This document shows, piece after piece, positions 1 through 8,185 of a DNA stretch of 64,000 nt (the stretch's first letter is position 1; every line of letters begins with the position of its first letter). The notes below the pieces were generated by a model. The model had not been told where the DNA came from. It ran no database searches and saw nothing but the letters and a program-made list of their open reading frames with translations. This stretch comes from Micromonospora vinacea. Lineage in GTDB: Bacteria > Actinomycetota > Actinomycetes > Mycobacteriales > Micromonosporaceae. Location: the NCBI RefSeq assembly GCF_015751785.1, contig NZ_JADOTY010000001.1, forward strand, positions 868,001 to 932,000, in the 5' to 3' direction. The translations under genes and the position numbers were made by a program.

Positions 1-1566
1 GAGGGCGACCTCGGCGTCCTCCTCCGGGGTGGCCTGCGGCGGTGCCTCGTTCGCGGTGCGCAGCGGGATCTCCTTGATGAACCAGGCGAGCACCGGGATC
101 ACGATGGTGAACAGCACCGCCCAGAGGAAGACGTGCGAGATGGCGTCGGAGAGACCGCCGAGCACCGCCTCGCGCGCCTGGGCGGGCAGTTCCTTGAGCT
201 TCTCCAGGTCCATCCCGGCGCCGGCCTCGCCGCCACCGAAGGCCCGACCGCCCTCCGAGCTGGCCAGCCGGTTGGCGAAGATCGCGCCGAACAGCGAGAT
301 GCCGAACGAGCCGCCGATCGACCGGAAGAAGGTGGCCGCGCCGCTGGCGGCGCCCAGGTCCTTCTGCTCCACGCTGTTCTGCGCGATCAGCATCGACGTC
401 TGCATGAGGAAGCCCATGCCGACACCGAGCACGACCATGTAGATCGAGGACATCAGCTTGCTGGTGTCGGTGTCGAGCATGGACAGCAGCGCCATGCCCG
501 CGGTCATCACCACGCCACCGATGATCGGGTACGCCCGGTACCTGCCGTTGCGGGTGATCGCCCGGCCGATGACCAGCGAGACGACAAGCATGCCGAACAT
601 CAGCGGCAGCAACAGCAGACCACTGTTCGTCGCCGACGCCCCCTGCACGGTCTGCTGGTAGAGCGGCAGGAAGTTCATCGCGCCGAACATCGCGAAGCCG
701 AGCAGGAAGCCGACCACCGAGATCAGCGCGAAGTTGCGGTTGGCGAAGAGCGCCAGCGGCAGGATCGGTTCCTGGACCCGGCGTTCCACCAGGCCGAACG
801 CCACCAACGCGACGACGGCCAGCACGGCCAGGCCGAGGATCTGCGCCGACGTCCAGTCGTACTCGTTGCCACCCCAGGTGGTGATGAGCACGATCGCGGT
901 GATGCCGACCGAGAGCAGCCCGGCGCCGAGCCAGTCGATCCGGTGCTCGGTGCGGTACTTCGGCAGGTGCATGGTGGTGATCAGCACGAGCAGCGCGACA
1001 CCGCCCAGCGGCAGGTTCACGTAGAACGCCCAGCGCCAGGAGAGGTGATCGGTGATGAATCCACCGGCCAGCGGGCCGGCGACCATGGCGATGGCCATGA
1101 TGCCAGCGATCATGCCCTGGTAGCGCCCGCGCTCGCGGGGCGGGACCAGGTCACCGATGATCGCCATCACGCCCACCATGAGGCCGCCGGCGCCGAGGCC
1201 CTGCACGGCCCGGAAGGCGATGAGCTGGACCATGCCGTCCTCTGGGCCGCCGAGCATCCCGGAGCCGGCCATGCCACAGAGGGCGGAGCCGACCAGGAAG
1301 ACGACGACCGAGGTCAGGAAGACCGACTTGCGGCCGTAGAGGTCACCGAGCTTGCCCCAGATCGGGGTCGAGACGGTGGTGCCCAGGACGTACGCGGTGA
1401 CCACCCAGGTGAAGTGGTTGAGCCCGCCGAACTCGCCGACGATCCGCGGTAACGCGGTGCTGACGATCATATTGTCGAGCATCGCGAGCATCATCGCGAT
1501 CATCAGCCCGAACAGCACGACCCGGATGTTGTTGGGTCGTGTGCCGGCCTGGGTTGCCTGAGTCAT
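1..1566 (-). CDS. DHA2-family MFS drug exporter (3' end outside window)
   Basis: This is an inner-membrane proton-driven multidrug exporter of the 14-helix DHA2 (EmrB/QacA) family. The 522 codons visible from the ATG at 1566 stay open to the left edge, so the C-terminus is missing. The N-terminus shows MIAMMLAMLDNMIVSTALP, the helix-1 signature of the family, then WVVTAYVLG, the loop motif GDLYGRK, and the motif-C stretch MVAGPLAGGF. Many hydrophobic segments follow. It is divergent from the TetR gene that starts 112 bp away, and a near-perfect palindrome lies between them, which suggests local repression with release by a drug-like ligand. The substrate cannot be told from sequence. Confidence 0.93.
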   Translation of the reverse strand, partial: MTQATQAGTRPNNIRVVLFGLMIAMMLAMLDNMIVSTALPRIVGEFGGLNHFTWVVTAYVLGTTVSTPIWGKLGDLYGRKSVFLTSVVVFLVGSALCGMAGSGMLGGPEDGMVQLIAFRAVQGLGAGGLMVGVMAIIGDLVPPRERGRYQGMIAGIMAIAMVAGPLAGGFITDHLSWRWAFYVNLPLGGVALLVLITTMHLPKYRTEHRIDWLGAGLLSVGITAIVLITTWGGNEYDWTSAQILGLAVLAVVALVAFGLVERRVQEPILPLALFANRNFALISVVGFLLGFAMFGAMNFLPLYQQTVQGASATNSGLLLLPLMFGMLVVSLVIGRAITRNGRYRAYPIIGGVVMTAGMALLSMLDTDTSKLMSSIYMVVLGVGMGFLMQTSMLIAQNSVEQKDLGAASGAATFFRSIGGSFGISLFGAIFANRLASSEGGRAFGGGEAGAGMDLEKLKELPAQAREAVLGGLSDAISHVFLWAVLFTIVIPVLAWFIKEIPLRTANEAPPQATPEEDAEVAL

Positions 1567-1597
1567 GGGTAAGCTCCCCCCGAAGATTGCCGTACTT

Positions 1598-1639
1598 ACT
1601 TGCCGCCCGGCTAGTCACCTTACTAGCCGCACGGTAAGT
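1598..1639. promoter_or_regulatory. Palindromic operator candidate for the TetR regulator
   Basis: Two 18-bp arms, 1598-1615 (ACTTGCCGCCCGGCTAGT) and 1622-1639, are inverted copies with 15 of 18 matching positions around a 6-bp centre. The element fills the gap between the divergent exporter and TetR genes and ends 38 bp before the TetR start. Its place and symmetry fit a TetR-dimer operator controlling both genes; that is inferred. Confidence 0.7.
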
Positions 1640-1677
1640 TGGGTACGAGCAACGGTCAAGCCATTTGGAGGGCGTGC

Positions 1678-2256
1678 GTGAGCGAGAGCACAGGCGGCGG
1701 AACGCGGGAACGGATCAAGGCCGTCGCGCTCGAACTCTTCACCGAGCAGGGGTACGAGAAGACCTCGCTCCGGGAAATCGCCGAGCGCCTCAACGTCACC
1801 AAGGCCGCGCTCTACTACCACTTCAAGAGCAAGGACGACATCGTCGCCAGCTTCGTCGAGGACCGGCTGGAGGGGATGGACGCACTGATCGCCTGGGCCG
1901 CCACCCAGCCCGCGACCCTGGCCACCCGGCGCGAGCTGATCTCCCGGTACGCCGACACCATGTTCGACGGCACTCAGCCGTCGGTGATGCGCTTCTTCGA
2001 ACAGAACCAGACAGCGCTCAAGAGCCTCTCCTCGGGGCAGAAGATGCGCGGTCGGATGTTGGAGCTGGCCGACGCGCTCTGCCGGGGCGACAACTCCCCC
2101 GCTGCCCAACTGCGCGCCGCGCTGTCAATCTTCGCGGTGCACACCAGCTGGTTCGCGGTCCGCGCGCCGCACATCAGCGACGACGAACGCCGCAAGCTCG
2201 CCCTGGAGGTCGCCGACGAGCTGCTGGCCGCCATCGGCACGCAGCCCGACGCCTGA
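1678..2256 (+). CDS. TetR/AcrR-family transcriptional regulator
   Basis: A 192-residue one-component repressor. The N-terminal helix-turn-helix reads FTEQGYEKTSLREIAERL followed by the recognition-helix signature TKAALYYHFKSKDDI; the rest is an all-helical ligand domain. I place the start at the GTG at 1678 because GGAGG at 1667-1671 is correctly spaced; an in-frame TTG at 1639 would fall inside the palindrome. It is divergent from the DHA2 exporter, so it probably represses that gene and itself. The ligand is unknown. Confidence 0.92.
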   Translation: MSESTGGGTRERIKAVALELFTEQGYEKTSLREIAERLNVTKAALYYHFKSKDDIVASFVEDRLEGMDALIAWAATQPATLATRRELISRYADTMFDGTQPSVMRFFEQNQTALKSLSSGQKMRGRMLELADALCRGDNSPAAQLRAALSIFAVHTSWFAVRAPHISDDERRKLALEVADELLAAIGTQPDA

Positions 2257-2278
2257 CCTGGGCATGTCGGTCCGCGGC

Positions 2279-2788
2279 TCAGCCGCGCGTCAGCTCCAGC
2301 CGCAGGCCGAGCAGGTCCACGCCCGGCGCCGGTGACCAGTCCTTCTCGGGCGAACGGACGAACCCGCGCCGCGAGTAGAGCCGGTGCGCCGGATCGGCCA
2401 TCCCGGCCCGGACGCAGATCACCACCGCCGTGCAACCCAACTCGGTCGCCCTGTCGACACACGCCTCGACCAACGCGGCACCGACCCCCCGCCCCTGAGC
2501 GCCGGGGTCGACAGCGAGCATCCGGAACTCCGCCTCGCCGGGCCCGGACAACTCGGCGAACGGGGTGCCCGGCAGCACGAACGTGACCGAGCCGAGCACC
2601 GCCCCGGTCACCTCGTCGACAGCGACCAGCACCTCGCCGCTGGCGGCTCGGGTCGACACGTCGGCCAGCACCTCGCCGTACCCGTGCTCGCCCTTGAGCT
2701 GGCCATCTGCCTCGTACGCGGCCACTGTCAGCCGGGCCACCGCCGGGAAGTCGGCCGGCTCGGCCGAACGGACCCGCAACCCGGTCAA
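2279..2788 (-). CDS. GNAT-family N-acetyltransferase
   Basis: A 169-residue acetyl-CoA-dependent acetyltransferase. The acetyl-CoA pyrophosphate-binding motif A is clear: VDPGAQGRGVGAALVEAC. The start is a TTG at 2788 that overlaps the TGA of the upstream biotin-carrier gene in a TTGA 4-bp overlap, so the two are probably translationally coupled. The target (small molecule or protein terminus) cannot be predicted. Confidence 0.88.
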   Translation of the reverse strand: MTGLRVRSAEPADFPAVARLTVAAYEADGQLKGEHGYGEVLADVSTRAASGEVLVAVDEVTGAVLGSVTFVLPGTPFAELSGPGEAEFRMLAVDPGAQGRGVGAALVEACVDRATELGCTAVVICVRAGMADPAHRLYSRRGFVRSPEKDWSPAPGVDLLGLRLELTRG

Positions 2789-3000
2789 GCGATCACCGCG
2801 ATCAGGTCACCGTCCTGCACGACGTCGCCCTCGTTGACGACAAGCTGCTGGAGCACACCGTCGGACTCGGCGATGACCGGGATCTCCATCTTCATCGACT
2901 CGAGAATCACCAGGGTGTCACCCTCGGCCACCGTGTCACCCGCCGTGGCGACGACCTTCCAGACGTTGGCCACCATCTCGGCGCGGATCTCCTCGGCCAT
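2785..3000 (-). CDS. Small biotin/lipoyl-carrier protein (TB7.3-like)
   Basis: A complete 71-residue biotinyl domain with the biotinylation site in ESMKMEIPV (Lys in MKM) and the hammerhead half-repeats VAEGDTLVILE and VVQDGDLIAVIA. It resembles the mycobacterial biotinylated protein TB7.3, as recalled, and like it sits next to the sigma/anti-sigma pair. I choose ATG 3000 because a purine-rich site (GAGGGAGGG) precedes it; a longer in-frame start at 3135 has no family support. It is probably a free-standing carrier for a biotin-dependent carboxylase whose partner is not in this window. Confidence 0.9.
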   Translation of the reverse strand: MAEEIRAEMVANVWKVVATAGDTVAEGDTLVILESMKMEIPVIAESDGVLQQLVVNEGDVVQDGDLIAVIA

Positions 3001-3227
3001 GTCCAGGCCCTCCCTCTTCGCGACGTGCCTGCCGATGTATCCAATCATGCGTCGACCGGTGGTGGGCGCGCAGCGGCACAGCCGGGATGGCAGGCCCGCC
3101 CTGGGGAAGGCGGCGGGTGTCGACCGCACTACCATCAGCGGGTCGGACCCGACGCCGGACCGCCGGTGGCCGCATCCGCGCCGAGGTCGTGCGCAGGACG
3201 GATCCGACCCATCACGAGGAGGTCAGC

Positions 3228-3302
3228 ATGGCGAAGAAGTCCCGCAAGAAGAAGGCTCGTAAGAAGAACGCCGCGAACCACGGCAAGCGTCCCAACTCCT
3301 GA
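3228..3302 (+). CDS. Large-subunit ribosomal protein bL37
   Basis: A 24-residue, extremely basic peptide that begins MAKKSRKKK and ends NHGKRPNS. Length and both ends match the actinobacterial ribosomal protein bL37 found in mycobacterial ribosomes. A strong GAGGAGGT ribosome site sits 6 bases before the ATG, and an 18-bp palindromic terminator follows 60 bp downstream. A longer in-frame reading from 3087 is not needed. Confidence 0.88.
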   Translation: MAKKSRKKKARKKNAANHGKRPNS

Positions 3303-3361
3303 ACGGGTCGACGGGCCGGTTGCCCGTCGCCGCTCAGCTCGACCCGGCCGAGGCCGGGTAC

Positions 3362-3399
3362 ACCGGTGGCCCGGGTCGACATCGACCCGGGCCACCGGT
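3362..3399. terminator. Bidirectional hairpin between bL37 and rsrA
   Basis: Perfect 18-bp inverted repeat (ACCGGTGGCCCGGGTCGA and its complement) separated by two bases. It lies between two convergent genes, so it can end both transcripts. There is no T tract, which is usual for GC-rich actinomycetes. Confidence 0.85.
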
Positions 3400-3441
3400 C
3401 TTGCCAGCTCGTGCCGACGCTCCGTCGGCCAGCTCAGACGC

Positions 3442-3729
3442 TCAGTCGGCCAGCTCACGGGAGTCGCTGGTCTCGAAGACCACCAGCTCCGTGAGCTTGA
3501 CCCGCAGCCGCTCGCGCAGCTCGTCCGGCGCGGTCTCGTTGCCACAGCAACGCGCCACCAGCGCCCGCACCTCCTGCTCCAGCCCGTACTCGCGCAGGCA
3601 GGGCCCGCACTCGTCCAGGTGGTGCCGGATCAGCGAGCGGCGCTCGTCGGCGCACTCCAGATCCAGGTAGAGGTAAACCTCCGCGAGCACCTCGCGGCAG
3701 TCCGTCTCGTGCGGCTCCCCACAGCTCAC
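3442..3729 (-). CDS. rsrA: Zinc anti-sigma factor RsrA (ZAS family)
   Basis: A 95-residue redox-switch anti-sigma factor. It carries the HxxxCxxC zinc motif (His37, Cys41, Cys44) plus Cys3 and Cys11, the arrangement in RsrA/RshA, where thiol oxidation ejects zinc and frees the sigma factor. The GTG at 3729 follows the sigR stop by one base (TGAcGTG), so the two are probably made together. A short direct repeat at 3423-3456 duplicates the end of the gene just past its stop, looking like a small tandem duplication. Confidence 0.93.
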   Translation of the reverse strand: MSCGEPHETDCREVLAEVYLYLDLECADERRSLIRHHLDECGPCLREYGLEQEVRALVARCCGNETAPDELRERLRVKLTELVVFETSDSRELAD

Positions 3730-3730
3730 G

Positions 3731-4555
3731 TCACACCTCCCGGCCGGCAGCGGCGGTCGAGCCCTTCGCCGAGCGGGCAGCGCTGAAGCCCCGCTCCCCC
3801 GCGTAGCGCTCGAGCAGCTTGCGCAGATTACGACGGCCCCGGTGCAGACGCGACATCACGGTGCCGATCGGCGTGCCCATGATGTCCGCGACCTCCTTGT
3901 AGGAGAAGCCCTCGACATCGGTGAGGTAGACGGCCAGGCGGAACTCCTCCGGCAACTGCTGGAGGGCCTCCTTGACGTCACTGTCCGGCAGCCGGTCCAG
4001 TGCCTCCGTCTCGGCGGAGCGCAACCCGCTGGAGGTGTGCGACTCGGCCTCGGCGAGCTGCCAGTCGGTGATCTCCTCGGTGGGCGCCTGGATCGGCTGG
4101 CGCTGCCGCTTGCGGTAGGAGTTGATGTAGGTGTTGGTCAGGATCCGGTAGAGCCAGGCCTTCAGGTTCGTGCCCTGCTCGAACTGGTGGAAGGCCGCGT
4201 ACGCCTTCAGGTACGTCTCCTGGACCAGGTCCTCGGCATCCGCCGGGTTGCGTGTCATCCGCAGCCCAGCAGCGTAGAGCTGATCGACGAATGGCATCGC
4301 GTCCCGCTCGAATCGGGCCCTGCGCTCGTCCGTCTTCTCGGTGGTCAACCGCACATCCCCTCGCGTCGGATGCTTTCCCGCCGAGGATACGCGCACGGAC
4401 CTGCCCGCAGATTCACTTCCGGCCGGTGTGCCCGTGCTCACCGCACCCACCCCGCCCGGTCCCGCCGTCGCGGGCCACTCCGGGCCATCCAGCAGCCGCT
4501 TCAGCTGCCGGGCGTCCCGCTCGTCCCGTTCCAGGCTTCGTGTCTCGGTTGGCAC
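3731..4555 (-). CDS. sigR: ECF sigma factor SigR/SigH (thiol-oxidative stress)
   Basis: Group IV sigma factor for thiol-oxidative stress. Region 2 shows [17 protein letters not shown] and [20 protein letters not shown]; region 4 shows [20 protein letters not shown] and the [17 protein letters not shown]. The full frame from GTG 4555 encodes 274 residues, with about 67 low-complexity residues before the core; an internal GTG at 4354 preceded by GAGGGG gives a 207-residue form. A SigR-type promoter (4594-4620) lies before the long start and a TATCCT hexamer (4384-4389) before the short one. This matches the long, unstable SigR' and stable SigR isoforms described in Streptomyces. It is followed at once by rsrA. 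Confidence 0.94.
   Translation of the reverse strand: MPTETRSLERDERDARQLKRLLDGPEWPATAGPGGVGAVSTGTPAGSESAGRSVRVSSAGKHPTRGDVRLTTEKTDERRARFERDAMPFVDQLYAAGLRMTRNPADAEDLVQETYLKAYAAFHQFEQGTNLKAWLYRILTNTYINSYRKRQRQPIQAPTEEITDWQLAEAESHTSSGLRSAETEALDRLPDSDVKEALQQLPEEFRLAVYLTDVEGFSYKEVADIMGTPIGTVMSRLHRGRRNLRKLLERYAGERGFSAARSAKGSTAAAGREV
4384..4389 (-). promoter_or_regulatory. Housekeeping-type -10 for short SigR
   Basis: TATCCT reads on the minus strand about 30 bases upstream of the internal GTG at 4354, which has its own GAGGGG site. Initiation here would skip the long start at 4555 and give only the short protein. No convincing -35 is visible. Confidence 0.5.
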
Positions 4556-4593
4556 CGGTCACCCCCCTCGCAGAAAAGTCGTCCGGGGGTAGT

Positions 4594-4620
4594 AACGCGA
4601 GATGACCACTGGGGCATTCC
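4594..4620 (-). promoter_or_regulatory. SigR-type autoregulatory promoter of sigR-rsrA
   Basis: On the minus strand GGAAT (4620-4616) and GTT (4596-4594) are separated by 19 bases, matching the SigR/SigH consensus of GGAAT and GTT about 18 apart. The predicted start of transcription is about 30 bases before the GTG at 4555, so the stress transcript carries the long form and rsrA: a positive loop on sigR with negative feedback through RsrA. Confidence 0.8.
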
Positions 4621-4634
4621 GGCCGTCCCTCCCG

Positions 4635-4678
4635 TTCCTGGTCCCGGCCCCGACGGCGGCCGGCGCTGGGACCAGGAA
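4635..4678 (-). terminator. Hairpin after the hydrolase gene
   Basis: Arms 4635-4645 (TTCCTGGTCCC) and 4668-4678 are perfect 11-bp complements around a GC-rich loop. The hairpin is 113 bp downstream of the hydrolase stop and 15 bp upstream of the SigR promoter, so it would insulate sigR. The rest of the 4556-4790 gap holds no gene. Confidence 0.55.
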
Positions 4679-4790
4679 GGGCCTGGGAGGACTGGTGTCA
4701 CCGGCCCCGATCGGGCCGGCGGCACCATCGGATGCAACGACCAGTGCCCGGCGCCGGAAACGGTCGCCCCGGCGAGCCGGCCGCGACGGG

Positions 4791-5411
4791 TCAGTCGGCC
4801 GCCGCCCAACCCTGGGCGGACAGCCAGTCGCGCACGGCGGCGGCGGTGCCGGCCGGATCGCGGCGCAGATCGTGCGTCTCACCGGGACGGCTCACCACCT
4901 GCACGCCCGGCCCCGGCTCCGGCGTCCCGAACGGGTCGCGGTCGCCGTTGACGACCAACGTCGGGAGGCCGGTGCCCAGTTCGGCGGCCCGCGAGCGCTC
5001 CGGCCGGCCGGGCGGGTGCAGCGGAAAGGCCAGTGCGACGACACCCGCCGCACCCACCGCACGTGCCGTCCGGCAGGCCACCCGTGCACCACTGGAACGC
5101 CCACCGACCACCACCGTCGGCACGTCGGCGTGCCGCTCACGCAGCACGGCGAGCACCGCCGCCCAGGCCTCGTCGAGGTGACCCGCCGGTGCCGGCGCGC
5201 GTCGACCGGCGACCCGGTAGGGCTGGGTCACCCGGACAACCGCCAGGCCGGCCGCGACCGACGCGTCCCGGACCGCGAGCAGGTCGGGCGCGTCGACGCT
5301 GCCGCCCGCACCGTGCCCGAGGACAAGCAGGGCGGTGGCCGGACGGACCGGCAGGTCGGTGTCGAGCCGCGCCGGACCGCGCGGGGTGTCGATCTCGTAG
5401 CTGGGTGGCAC
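4791..5411 (-). CDS. Alpha/beta hydrolase (dienelactone-hydrolase/KANL3-like fold)
   Basis: A 206-residue cytoplasmic serine hydrolase. The oxyanion strand VLGHGAGG is followed by the nucleophile elbow GGRSSG (Ser in GxSxG-like form), an acid candidate in NGDRDPFG and the histidine in GETHDL, so a full triad can be seen. The GTG start at 5411 lies exactly 6 bases after CAGAAT, the same hexamer and spacing seen at aroA, so the transcript is probably leaderless. The substrate is unknown. Confidence 0.85.
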   Translation of the reverse strand: MPPSYEIDTPRGPARLDTDLPVRPATALLVLGHGAGGSVDAPDLLAVRDASVAAGLAVVRVTQPYRVAGRRAPAPAGHLDEAWAAVLAVLRERHADVPTVVVGGRSSGARVACRTARAVGAAGVVALAFPLHPPGRPERSRAAELGTGLPTLVVNGDRDPFGTPEPGPGVQVVSRPGETHDLRRDPAGTAAAVRDWLSAQGWAAAD

Positions 5412-5417
5412 CGGCCT

Positions 5418-5423
5418 ATTCTG
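5418..5423 (-). promoter_or_regulatory. -10 of a leaderless hydrolase transcript
   Basis: CAGAAT on the minus strand, 6 bases before GTG 5411, so initiation would fall on the start codon. It is identical in sequence and spacing to the aroA element. Confidence 0.6.
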
Positions 5424-5462
5424 CGCCGCCGGACGGGCGACGGGTGCGAACCGGGCCGCCGA

Positions 5463-5855
5463 TCAGCTCAGCGGGACCAGGGCGAGCAGGCGATCGCGCA
5501 CCGGCGGGCCGGCGTCGTCGATGGCGTCCGGGTCGGGCTCGACCTCGCCACGCCAGGCGACCAGCATCGCCCGTCGCTCCCGCGGTGTGGTGCCGCCCCA
5601 CACGCCGTGGCAGTCACCGACGTCGAGGGCCCAGGCCAGGCAGGATCCCTGTACGTCACAACTGCGGCACAGCGCGACGGCGGCGTCCGCCGGCTCGTTC
5701 GGTGCCGGAAAGAACGTCTCCGGATCGACGCTCTGGCAGGTTCCTCTGGTGCGCCAGGCGTCGTCCTGGCGCCGTTCCCGCACGGCCCGCAGCAGTCGCG
5801 GATCTCGCCGCGCCGCCGCCACCTCGTGCGGGCGCGGCATACGTGCCCGTGTCAT
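5463..5855 (-). CDS. WhiB-family iron-sulfur regulator
   Basis: A 130-residue WhiB-like protein that binds a [4Fe-4S] cluster and works with the housekeeping sigma factor. Cys40, Cys63, Cys66 and Cys72 form the C-Xn-CxxC-X5-C set, followed by the G(V/I)WGG turn (GVWGGTTPRERR). There is no AT-hook, unlike the WhiB7 at 39.4 kb. I start at ATG 5855, which has GGGAGGTG at good spacing, rather than 5924. The acidic C-terminal tail is not shared with the classic WhiB classes, so I cannot assign a number. Confidence 0.92.
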   Translation of the reverse strand: MTRARMPRPHEVAAARRDPRLLRAVRERRQDDAWRTRGTCQSVDPETFFPAPNEPADAAVALCRSCDVQGSCLAWALDVGDCHGVWGGTTPRERRAMLVAWRGEVEPDPDAIDDAGPPVRDRLLALVPLS

Positions 5856-6050
5856 CCACCCACCTCCCCCGTGGGACCGGCAAGAGCTGTGGACGTCGTC
5901 CGCCCCGTGCGGATCGACTGCCACTACCGGCGCTGTGTTCTATCGCACTTCACAACACCGGGACAAGGGTCTGCCGGGAACCTGACTGAACAGCCAGGAG
6001 ACGAATCGCGCGGAACCCTGGCAAATCGGCGGCCGACAATGCACGCAGCG

Positions 6051-6761
6051 TCAGAAGAGGGTCAGCTCCTGGGGTGTCACAGTCGGCGCCACCGCCACCC
6101 GGGCGGTCAGCTGCGGCCCGTCGTTGCGGACGTCCCCCACCGCCGCACCTACCGGGCGGATCTCCAACCCCGCCAACTGCTCCGCCGACGCCGGGACGAG
6201 CAGCCGCTCCGGCTCGTCGGTCGGCGCAAGCCACGACGACCAACGCTCGGGTGGCAGCAGCACCGGCATCCGGTCGTGCACCTCGGCCAGGTCGCCGAGC
6301 GCCGCGGTGGTCAGCACGCTGAACGTGAGCCGGGTCTCGGCGGCGGACTCCCAGACCGACCAGATGCCGGCCAACGCGAGCACCGAGCCGTCCCGGGGGG
6401 TCATGAAGTACGGCTGTCGTCCGCCGTCGGGCAGCCGGACCCACTCGTACCAGCCGTCGGCCGGGACCAGGCAGCGGCGACGGGAGAATGAGCCGGCGTA
6501 CGCCCGGCTGGTGGCCACCGTCTCCGCCCGCGCGTTGATCATGCGGGCGGCGCCCGAGGCGGACCGGGACCAGTGCGGCAGCAGCCCCCAGCGGCCGACA
6601 CAGAGGCTGCGGTGCCCCTCCGGACTGACCCGGACCAACGGCACCGGGTCGGTCGGCGCGACGTTGTGATCCGCTCGGACCAGGCCGTCGGAGTCGTCGG
6701 ACGACTCGAACAGCGCGCTCAGCTCGCCGGAGCTCCGGGTCGTCGCGTACCTGCCGCACAT
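6051..6761 (-). CDS. SRAP protein (YedK/HMCES), abasic-site DNA crosslinker
   Basis: A 236-residue SOS-response-associated peptidase family protein. It begins MCGRY; removal of Met exposes catalytic Cys2, which forms a thiazolidine with abasic sites in single-stranded DNA. The other conserved residues are present: Asn76 in INARAE, Glu106 in WYEW and His162 in VHDRMP. It is divergent from aroA, as recalled for M. tuberculosis. The ATG at 6761 is 7 bases after TAGCGT, suggesting a leaderless transcript. Confidence 0.95.
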   Translation of the reverse strand: MCGRYATTRSSGELSALFESSDDSDGLVRADHNVAPTDPVPLVRVSPEGHRSLCVGRWGLLPHWSRSASGAARMINARAETVATSRAYAGSFSRRRCLVPADGWYEWVRLPDGGRQPYFMTPRDGSVLALAGIWSVWESAAETRLTFSVLTTAALGDLAEVHDRMPVLLPPERWSSWLAPTDEPERLLVPASAEQLAGLEIRPVGAAVGDVRNDGPQLTARVAVAPTVTPQELTLF

Positions 6762-6768
6762 GGGGCAC

Positions 6769-6774
6769 ACGCTA
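6769..6774 (-). promoter_or_regulatory. -10 of the SRAP gene
   Basis: TAGCGT (TANNNT) on the minus strand, 7 bases before ATG 6761; the RNA would start at or within a base of the AUG. Confidence 0.55.
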
Positions 6775-6852
6775 ACGCGTCGGAGGCCCCGCCGGCTGTC
6801 CCGCCAACCGGGAGTACGAACGCCGGGCGCAGTCGCCCTCCCGCCGACACGG

Positions 6853-6858
6853 CAGAAT
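6853..6858 (+). promoter_or_regulatory. -10 of a leaderless aroA transcript
   Basis: CAGAAT is 6 bases before GTG 6865 and no ribosome site precedes that codon. Position -12 to -7 relative to the GTG is where a -10 belongs if translation and transcription start together. Confidence 0.6.
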
Positions 6859-6864
6859 GTAACC

Positions 6865-8166
6865 GTGGGCAACCTGACCGCGACCCGGCCGCCGCAGCCG
6901 TGGACCGCACCGACCGCATCCGACCCGGTGGCGGCGACGCTGCGCCTGCCCGGTTCCAAATCGATGACCGCCCGGGCCCTGGTGCTCAGCGCGTTGGCCG
7001 CCGGCCCGTCGACGCTGGCCCGGCCACTGCGCGCCCGCGACACCGAGTTGATGGCCGCCGGCCTGCGCGCGATGGGCGCGCACGTGTCGATCAGCGACGA
7101 CGAGCGCTGGTTGGTCCGGCCGCACCCGCTGGTCGGCCCCGCCCACGTCGACGTGGGCCTGGCCGGCACCGTGATGCGGTTCGTGCCGCCGGTGGCCGGG
7201 CTGGCCGACGGGCCGGTCACCTTCGACGGCGACCCCTACGTTCGCACCCGGCCGCTCGGCCCGCTGGTCGGCGCACTGCGCTCGCTGGGTGTCCGGATCG
7301 ACGTCACCGGCACCGGCAGCCTGCCGCTGACAGTGTTCGGCACCGGTGGGGTCACCGGCGGCGAGGTGGTGATCGACGCGTCCGTGTCCAGCCAGTTCGT
7401 CTCCGCGTTGTTGCTGGCCGCCCCGCGCTTCGACCGGGGCGTCGTGGTGCGCCACGTCGGCCCCCCGGTGCCCTCCGCGCCGCACCTGCGGATGACGGTG
7501 CGGATGCTGCGGGCCGCCGGCGCGGCCGTCGACGACAGCACCCCCGACGTGTGGACCGTCGAGCCCGGCCCGCTCACCGGCCGCGGCTGGGAGATCGAAC
7601 CGGACCTCTCCGGCGCTGTGCCGTTCTTCGCCGCCGCCCTGGTCACCGGCGGCGAGGTCACCCTGCAGGGTTGGCCGCACAGCAGCGCGCAGCCGGTCGA
7701 GCAACTCCGCTCGCTGCTGCAACAGATGGGCGGCGAGGTCACCCTCTCCACAAACGGGCTGACCGTCCGGGGCACCGGCGTGGTGCACGGCCTGACCGCC
7801 GACCTCTCCGACGTCAGTGAGCTGACCCCGGCGCTGACCGCACTGGCCATGCTGGCCGACTCGCCGTCGGTCTTCACCGGCGTCGGGCACATCCGTGGCC
7901 ACGAGACCGACCGGCTGACCGCGCTCACGCGCGAGTTCACCGCGCTCGGGGCGGACGTCACCGAAGCACCGGACGGGCTGGAGATCCGGCCCCGGCCGCT
8001 GCGCGGCGGGGTCTTCCGCACCTACCACGACCACCGGATGGCGCACGCCGCCGCAGTGGCCGGGCTCGCCGTTCCGGGCATCGAGTTGGACGACGTGGGG
8101 TGTACCTCGAAGACCATGCCCGAGTTCCCGGCACTATGGTCAGCGATGGTGACCGGCAAGAGCTGA
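6865..8166 (+). CDS. aroA: 3-phosphoshikimate 1-carboxyvinyltransferase (EPSP synthase)
   Basis: Sixth enzyme of the shikimate pathway: it joins shikimate-3-phosphate and phosphoenolpyruvate. The 433-residue protein has the phosphate-binding LPGSKSMTARALVL, the GTVMRF segment, the late DHRMAHAAAVAG motif and the C-terminal DDVGCTSKTMPEF. The family start is best placed at GTG 6865; an upstream in-frame ATG at 6760 would add 35 Arg-rich residues and overlap the SRAP start. rsgA follows 19 bp downstream of its stop. Confidence 0.96.
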   Translation: MGNLTATRPPQPWTAPTASDPVAATLRLPGSKSMTARALVLSALAAGPSTLARPLRARDTELMAAGLRAMGAHVSISDDERWLVRPHPLVGPAHVDVGLAGTVMRFVPPVAGLADGPVTFDGDPYVRTRPLGPLVGALRSLGVRIDVTGTGSLPLTVFGTGGVTGGEVVIDASVSSQFVSALLLAAPRFDRGVVVRHVGPPVPSAPHLRMTVRMLRAAGAAVDDSTPDVWTVEPGPLTGRGWEIEPDLSGAVPFFAAALVTGGEVTLQGWPHSSAQPVEQLRSLLQQMGGEVTLSTNGLTVRGTGVVHGLTADLSDVSELTPALTALAMLADSPSVFTGVGHIRGHETDRLTALTREFTALGADVTEAPDGLEIRPRPLRGGVFRTYHDHRMAHAAAVAGLAVPGIELDDVGCTSKTMPEFPALWSAMVTGKS

Positions 8167-8185
8167 CGCGAGAAGAGGACAGGTC

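Noticed and set aside
133..1452. 439-codon frame on the + strand
   Set aside because: Antisense to the DHA2 exporter; repetitive Arg/His/Asp composition typical of a shadow frame.
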